DNA of 17,973 nucleotides from Lachnospiraceae bacterium UBA3711 (GTDB lineage Bacteria > Bacillota > Clostridia > Lachnospirales > Lachnospiraceae): NCBI GenBank assembly GCA_002371345.1, contig DFHY01000126.1, positions 1 to 17,973 of the forward strand, in the 5' to 3' direction. Under the pieces are notes generated by a model that saw only the letters and a list, made by a program, of their open reading frames with translations, made no database searches and had not been told where the DNA came from. The position numbers and the translations under genes are program-made. Shown here one piece after another: positions 14,024 through 17,973 of the stretch. How positions within the stretch are numbered: the first letter of the stretch is position 1; each line of letters opens with the position of its first letter.

Positions 14024-15409
14024 TCACTCCTGGTGAATCCCGCGGTTCTTGTCACCCTGAGGATTAACGCCGAACTCATAGTCATTTCCGGGAAGGATAG
14101 CGTTGAGGAGGATTCCCGCAATAGCCGCGATCGCGAGTGAGGTCAGAGTGATTGACGTTCCTCCGACATGGAATGTGATTCCGTCAGTCATTCCGAGGCC
14201 GCAGACAAAGATCACAGCGCAGATGATAAGGTTGCGGGATTTTGTCAGGTCAACCTTGTTCTCAACGATGTTGCGCACGCCAATGGCTGAGATCATACCG
14301 TAGAGCATGAAAGAGACGCCTCCGATGATCGCGGTCGGCATCGTTCCGATAAGCTCTGACAGCTTCGGGATGAAGCTGATAATGATCGCATACACAGCGG
14401 CGATGCGGATAACCGACGGATCATAGACCTTTGACAACTCGAGAACGCCCGTATTCTCTCCGTATGTCGTATTGGCAGGGCCGCCGATCAGGCCCGCAAA
14501 TGCCGTGGCGAGGCCGTCGCCGATCAGCGTTCTGTGAAGCCCGGGATCCGCCAGGAAGTTATTGCCTGTAGTAGCGGAGATAGCGGAAATGTCTCCGACA
14601 TGCTCCATCATGGTCGCGATGGCTATCGGAGCCATAACGAGTATCGCGGTCAGATCAAACTTCGGAAGCTGAAAATGCTGAAGGCCAATGGCGTTCGCGC
14701 CCGTCACAGCCGAGAAGTTGAGGATGGCTGATCCGTCGGCGTTCGTCATGCCCGCGGCGTTCATGATCAGGGCGCAGCCATATGCAATGACAACGCCCAT
14801 GAGGATCGGTATGATCCTGAACATACCCTTGCCCCATATATTGAACACAATGATCGTCACGAGCGCAATCAGGGCAAGAATCCAGTTCTGCTTCGCGTTG
14901 TTGATAGCTGAACCCGCAAGAGACAGGCCGATGCAGATAATGACGGGGCCCGTAACAACCGGCGGCAGGAAATGCATGACGCGCTTAACTCCGACAGCCC
15001 TGATAATAGCCGCCAGCACCAGATACAGAAGACCTGCAACCATGATGCCGCCGCAGGCATACGCCGCCTTGTCATTTGCGCTCATACCCTCGTAGATACC
15101 GGTCTTCAGCCCGGCAATTGTAGAAAAGCCTCCGAGAAATGCGAAAGAGCTTCCAAGAAACGCCGGTACCTTCATCTTCGCGCACAAGTGAAACAGCAGA
15201 GTTCCAACACCCGCGCAGAACAGTGTAACCGCTACCGTCAGTCCTGCCGTCGGAGCCTCGCCGACACTGTCGCGGAAGTAACCGCCAATCAGGATCGGTA
15301 CAAGAATAGTCGCTCCAAACATCGCGAACATATGCTGGAGTCCAAGGATCATCATCTTCGGAATGCCCAGCTTCCTGGCATCACGAATAGGCGCACCTGT
15401 TTCGTTCAT
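14024..15409 (-). CDS. uraA: Uracil permease-type NCS2 transporter
   Basis: NCS2 carriers bring uracil, xanthine or uric acid into the cell with protons. The 461-residue chain is hydrophobic throughout and fits the 14-helix fold. The N-terminal LGLQHMFAMFGATILVP with His26, MMEHVGDISAISATTGNNF with Glu269, and TYGENTGVLELSK with Glu318 match the substrate-site helices of E. coli UraA, where the equivalent His and two Glu are essential. These motifs favour uracil over purines, but the substrate cannot be settled by eye. GGAGG lies 7 nt before ATG 15409. It is transcribed from its own promoter behind a leader with competing hairpins. No pyr genes are nearby, and I find no PyrR-binding loop in the leader. 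Confidence 0.9.
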   Translation of the reverse strand: MNETGAPIRDARKLGIPKMMILGLQHMFAMFGATILVPILIGGYFRDSVGEAPTAGLTVAVTLFCAGVGTLLFHLCAKMKVPAFLGSSFAFLGGFSTIAGLKTGIYEGMSANDKAAYACGGIMVAGLLYLVLAAIIRAVGVKRVMHFLPPVVTGPVIICIGLSLAGSAINNAKQNWILALIALVTIIVFNIWGKGMFRIIPILMGVVIAYGCALIMNAAGMTNADGSAILNFSAVTGANAIGLQHFQLPKFDLTAILVMAPIAIATMMEHVGDISAISATTGNNFLADPGLHRTLIGDGLATAFAGLIGGPANTTYGENTGVLELSKVYDPSVIRIAAVYAIIISFIPKLSELIGTMPTAIIGGVSFMLYGMISAIGVRNIVENKVDLTKSRNLIICAVIFVCGLGMTDGITFHVGGTSITLTSLAIAAIAGILLNAILPGNDYEFGVNPQGDKNRGIHQE

Positions 15410-15573
15410 TCTGTTTCCTCCTTAATAAATGCAGTAAAAAAACAAGTCTTTTTAGGGGAACCCCCTGAAGCCGGAGTGCTCACTGAACGAAGATACCGAA
15501 CATTCCGGCCCGGTAATAACCACCTGCGGACATAGTGAATGGCAGGTCACAAAACCTGCCATCGTTCTGCCCG
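15410..15573 (-). promoter_or_regulatory. Structured leader of the permease gene, candidate attenuator
   Basis: On the minus strand ATGGCAGGT pairs with ACCTGCCAT around a 6-nt loop (15539-15562); a second GCAGGT at 15522-15527 could pair with the same ACCTGC instead. Further on GCCGGA/TCCGGC (near 15467-15511) and AGGGG/CCCCT (near 15453-15465) can form, then a T7 run lies about 15 nt before the ribosome site. It looks like a conditional terminator but matches no leader I know. The first hairpin may also help end alpha-galactosidase transcripts. Confidence 0.4.
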
Positions 15574-15579
15574 CCGCTT

Positions 15580-15608
15580 ATTTTAAGAAAACAAGCCCTA
15601 TCTGTCAA
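15580..15608 (-). promoter_or_regulatory. Permease promoter
   Basis: On the minus strand an exact TTGACA (15603-15608), a 17-nt spacer and TAAAAT (15580-15585) form a strong promoter just after the alpha-galactosidase stop. Start is near 15573, leaving a leader of about 163 nt. Confidence 0.8.
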
Positions 15609-15614
15609 CATACA

Positions 15615-17816
15615 TCAGCCGCATCTTGTGAAATGCCACCTGTAGCTCCTGTACTCCCCCATCTCGACAGGAATCGGAAGGCCGATCTGCATAAGCGCGT
15701 TCGCCGGATATACCTTCCCGCTCTCCTCGTCACGGTAGAAGCAGTCCTTCTTCAGTCCCCTCAGCCGGACATAGTTCACAGTCATATTTCCGTGGATCTC
15801 GAGGCATACCGCTGAGATCAGGGCCTCGCTTCCGTCCTCGGCAAACATCTCCCACGCGGCGACAGGATCCTCGCATGGGTTGCTGAGACGATAATACAGG
15901 CCATGATTAATGAGGCCGGCAAACCTGTGATAATCCTCTATCTGCTCTCTGATCTCCGCCTTCTCCTCATCGCTGAGCTTCTTCGGGTCAAGCTCATATC
16001 CGAAGGTTCCGCCCATCGCGACAACCGCGCGCGTCTTGAGAGACGCGTTCCTGCCCGTCTGCTCATTCGGCACCGCCGATACATGGGCGCCGATGGAAGA
16101 AACCGGATAGATGAAGCTGGTTCCGTACTGAATCCTGGTCCTGTCAATAGCGTCGGTATTGTCGGAGCACCATATCTGAGGCGTATAGTAGAGCATGCCA
16201 AGATCGAAACGTCCGCCTCCTCCCGAGCATCCCTCTATGAGAAGATCAGGATAATCCCTGTTCAGGCGCTCAAGAAAGTCATACAGCCCCAGAACATAAT
16301 TGTAGAGAACCTGCCCCTGCGACAGACCGCTGTGAGAATATACATTGAAGATAGAACGGTTGAAGTCCCACTTCACATACTCGATATTCGCATTGTCAAG
16401 CACGGCGCTGATATCCTTGTAGATCGCGTCCACGACCTCTTTCCTGGAGAAGTCCAGGATCAGCTGATTGCGCCCGAGGATCGGATGCCTTCCCGGGATA
16501 GTCATCGCCCAGTCAGGATGCTCACGGTAGAGGTCACTGTCCTCATTTACCATCTCCGGCTCGACCCAGATGCCGAACTTCAGGCCCAGTGCATTTATCT
16601 CCTCAACCAGATCACCCAGCTTGCCGCCAAGCTTCTGCTCATTGACATACCAGTCTCCAAGGGCACGGTAGTCGTCATTCCTGTTGCCGAACCACCCGTC
16701 GTCCATGACAAGCATCTCGGCGCCAAGATCCTTCGCCCCTCTGGCAAGCTCAAGGAGCTTCTCCCTGTTGAAGTCAAAATAACACGCTTCCCAGCTGTTG
16801 AGGATAACCGGACGAATCTTATCGCGCCACTTGCCCCTGCAAATATGTCTTCTGGTGCAGCGGTGGAAATTCTGCGACAGACGCGCCATGCCCTTCGAAG
16901 AATAGCTCATAACGACCTGCGGAGTCCAGAACACATCACCGGCATTCAGAGGATAAGCAAGCATCTCATCCGGCAGCCCCAGCTGCATACGGATATTATT
17001 GTACTGGTCCTTCTCGATCTCACCCTTGAAGCCGCCCGAGTACACGAAGCTCATCCCGTAGCAGTGGCCGTAATCCTCAGTGGCCATATGATCCACCAAA
17101 AGAAGCGTCGGACTGTACTGGTGGCTCGACGTACCGCGGGTAGAACCGATCGTCATAGTCCCGTGTCCTACCCTCTGGCGCTGCATATTACGCTCCATCG
17201 CGTGACGCCCGTAGAAAGTAATAGCGTCATAATCACCGGTGACAAAGTCCAGACACGCACTCTGGGCCTTCTCCAGCGTAAATGAACTCCTGCCGTAATT
17301 CTCAATCCTGACCGCTCTCGTTATGATGTCAAGCTTCGGCAGCACACCGTAATACAGCTCAACCTTAAGCTTCAGAAGGTCATCCTTCAGGATAATAACC
17401 AGCGTCTGCGCATTTGCCCCGGTCTCACTGTTGGACTCGTCAGCATACACCGCCGGAAGCCCCGGAATACTGTACAGCCCCTCCTCCTGCCTCCAGGAAT
17501 CATAACGCAGATCACAGTCAATAGTCCCGTCCTCATCGGCAACCTTCAGCAGCACACGCCTGTAGTCACCATTGCCGAGGTACGGATACTCCTGCGGAAG
17601 AAAATCCATCGAATAAGTACGGTCCGACTCAGCCTCATAAGGATTCCCGGAAAAACCACGGTCCTGGAAAGTCAGCAGAAAATGCATATCCCCCTCAGAC
17701 CTTCGCCCGTAATACTGATGCAGCAGATAACCGTAACGGTCGACATGCATCTGATAAGTCGTTCTCTTAGTGTGAAGCGTAAAAATAAGTCTTTCCTGAT
17801 TAATCTCAATAGCCAT
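15615..17816 (-). CDS. Alpha-galactosidase, GH36
   Basis: It removes terminal alpha-1,6-linked galactose from melibiose, raffinose, stachyose and galactomannan fragments. The 733-residue size is that of the large tetrameric GH36 enzymes (AgaA, MelA type). An N-terminal beta domain spans about 1-330, then a (beta/alpha)8 catalytic domain to about 650, then a C-terminal beta domain. Catalytic-site motifs are intact: LVMDDGWFGNRNDD (Asp372-373), YVKWDFNRS with the nucleophile Asp484, EGCSGGGGRFD, and CSDNTDAIDR holding the acid/base Asp552. No signal peptide is seen, so it acts in the cytoplasm on imported sugars. The ribosome site before ATG 17816 is weak (GGGA). No sugar transporter or regulator is in the window; one may lie beyond 17973. 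Confidence 0.95.
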   Translation of the reverse strand: MAIEINQERLIFTLHTKRTTYQMHVDRYGYLLHQYYGRRSEGDMHFLLTFQDRGFSGNPYEAESDRTYSMDFLPQEYPYLGNGDYRRVLLKVADEDGTIDCDLRYDSWRQEEGLYSIPGLPAVYADESNSETGANAQTLVIILKDDLLKLKVELYYGVLPKLDIITRAVRIENYGRSSFTLEKAQSACLDFVTGDYDAITFYGRHAMERNMQRQRVGHGTMTIGSTRGTSSHQYSPTLLLVDHMATEDYGHCYGMSFVYSGGFKGEIEKDQYNNIRMQLGLPDEMLAYPLNAGDVFWTPQVVMSYSSKGMARLSQNFHRCTRRHICRGKWRDKIRPVILNSWEACYFDFNREKLLELARGAKDLGAEMLVMDDGWFGNRNDDYRALGDWYVNEQKLGGKLGDLVEEINALGLKFGIWVEPEMVNEDSDLYREHPDWAMTIPGRHPILGRNQLILDFSRKEVVDAIYKDISAVLDNANIEYVKWDFNRSIFNVYSHSGLSQGQVLYNYVLGLYDFLERLNRDYPDLLIEGCSGGGGRFDLGMLYYTPQIWCSDNTDAIDRTRIQYGTSFIYPVSSIGAHVSAVPNEQTGRNASLKTRAVVAMGGTFGYELDPKKLSDEEKAEIREQIEDYHRFAGLINHGLYYRLSNPCEDPVAAWEMFAEDGSEALISAVCLEIHGNMTVNYVRLRGLKKDCFYRDEESGKVYPANALMQIGLPIPVEMGEYRSYRWHFTRCG

Positions 17817-17973
17817 AGTTTAATCCCATCACATAATCTCAATAAACGCGCTGATACTGTCAATTCCCCGCTGACGGAACTACGCGCACCGTCCGTTACT
17901 GCTATATTCTATCGAAACCTCATGTTGTATTCTATGCCATTCGCACATAAAAACATGCATTATCAATCATATT
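17817..17973. other. Upstream flank of the alpha-galactosidase gene
   Basis: A minus-strand TTGACA (17858-17863) lies ahead of the gene, but the nearest -10-like hexamer (17831-17836) is 21 nt away, too far for a normal promoter. A hairpin GACGG/CCGTC (17873-17893) lies just upstream and may be an operator or the end of a neighbouring unit. No gene is seen. Confidence 0.35.

Noticed and set aside
15410..15573. PyrR-binding attenuator or purine riboswitch ahead of the permease
   Set aside because: Neither the conserved PyrR loop sequence nor the purine riboswitch core could be found in the leader.
15903..17285. Plus-strand open frame of 460 codons opposite the alpha-galactosidase gene
   Set aside because: It lies wholly antisense to a gene with intact GH36 motifs, lacks a good ribosome site and recognisable domains, and reflects codon bias of the real gene.
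17831..17863. Alpha-galactosidase promoter from TTGACA
   Set aside because: The only -10-like hexamer is 21 nt away, outside the usual 16-18 nt range.

Overview
The window looks like a chromosomal segment of an anaerobic, mid-GC Bacillota, most probably a Lachnospiraceae-type gut or rumen clostridium. The reasons are the argCJBD gene order, the Clostridia-type HtpG and DegV proteins, a small conserved protein that resembles a Lachnospiraceae-restricted DUF family, strong GGAGG-type ribosome binding sites, TTGACA/TATAAT promoters and a CIRCE operator. I see no tRNA, rRNA, insertion sequence, integrase, CRISPR array or prophage gene. The genus is not determinable by eye.

Layout. 1-1139 (-): 5' part of a secreted surface-type protein, cut by the window edge, behind a long structured leader. 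1594-6231 (-): arginine operon argC-argJ-argB-argD with a strong hairpin terminator at 1430-1465. 6232-6602: divergent control region with two good ARG boxes and a clear argG promoter. 6603-7886 (+): argG. 8046-8303 (+): 85-residue single-span membrane protein with its own promoter, followed by a structured stretch and a perfect 19-bp hairpin. 8572-9411 (-): DegV-family fatty-acid-binding protein. 9717-10202 (+): conserved protein of unknown function. 10448-12649 (-): htpG under a perfect CIRCE operator. 12926-13726 (-): alanine-rich, LEA-like helical repeat protein. 14024-15409 (-): NCS2 uracil-type permease behind a leader with competing hairpins. 15615-17816 (-): GH36 alpha-galactosidase.

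How the genes fit together. ArgC, ArgJ, ArgB and ArgD make ornithine by the cyclic acetyl pathway, in which ArgJ recycles the acetyl group. ArgG carries citrulline on to argininosuccinate. The argF/carbamoyl-phosphate and argH steps, and the regulator argR, are not in the window. The ARG boxes between argC and argG suggest one arginine repressor controls both directions, and ArgB carries the N-terminal helix typical of arginine-inhibited enzymes. HtpG and the LEA-like protein are adjacent on one strand but have separate signals: a hairpin, then a CIRCE-controlled promoter, lies between them. The permease and alpha-galactosidase are nutrient-uptake and sugar-use genes with no visible functional tie to their neighbours.

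Most of the window is ordinary core metabolism. I found no convincing new multi-gene system. The points worth a second look are two long acidic insertions in HtpG, the LEA-like repeat protein, HrcA-type control of htpG, candidate attenuator or riboswitch-like leaders ahead of the permease and the surface protein, several operator-like palindromes, and some small local duplications.
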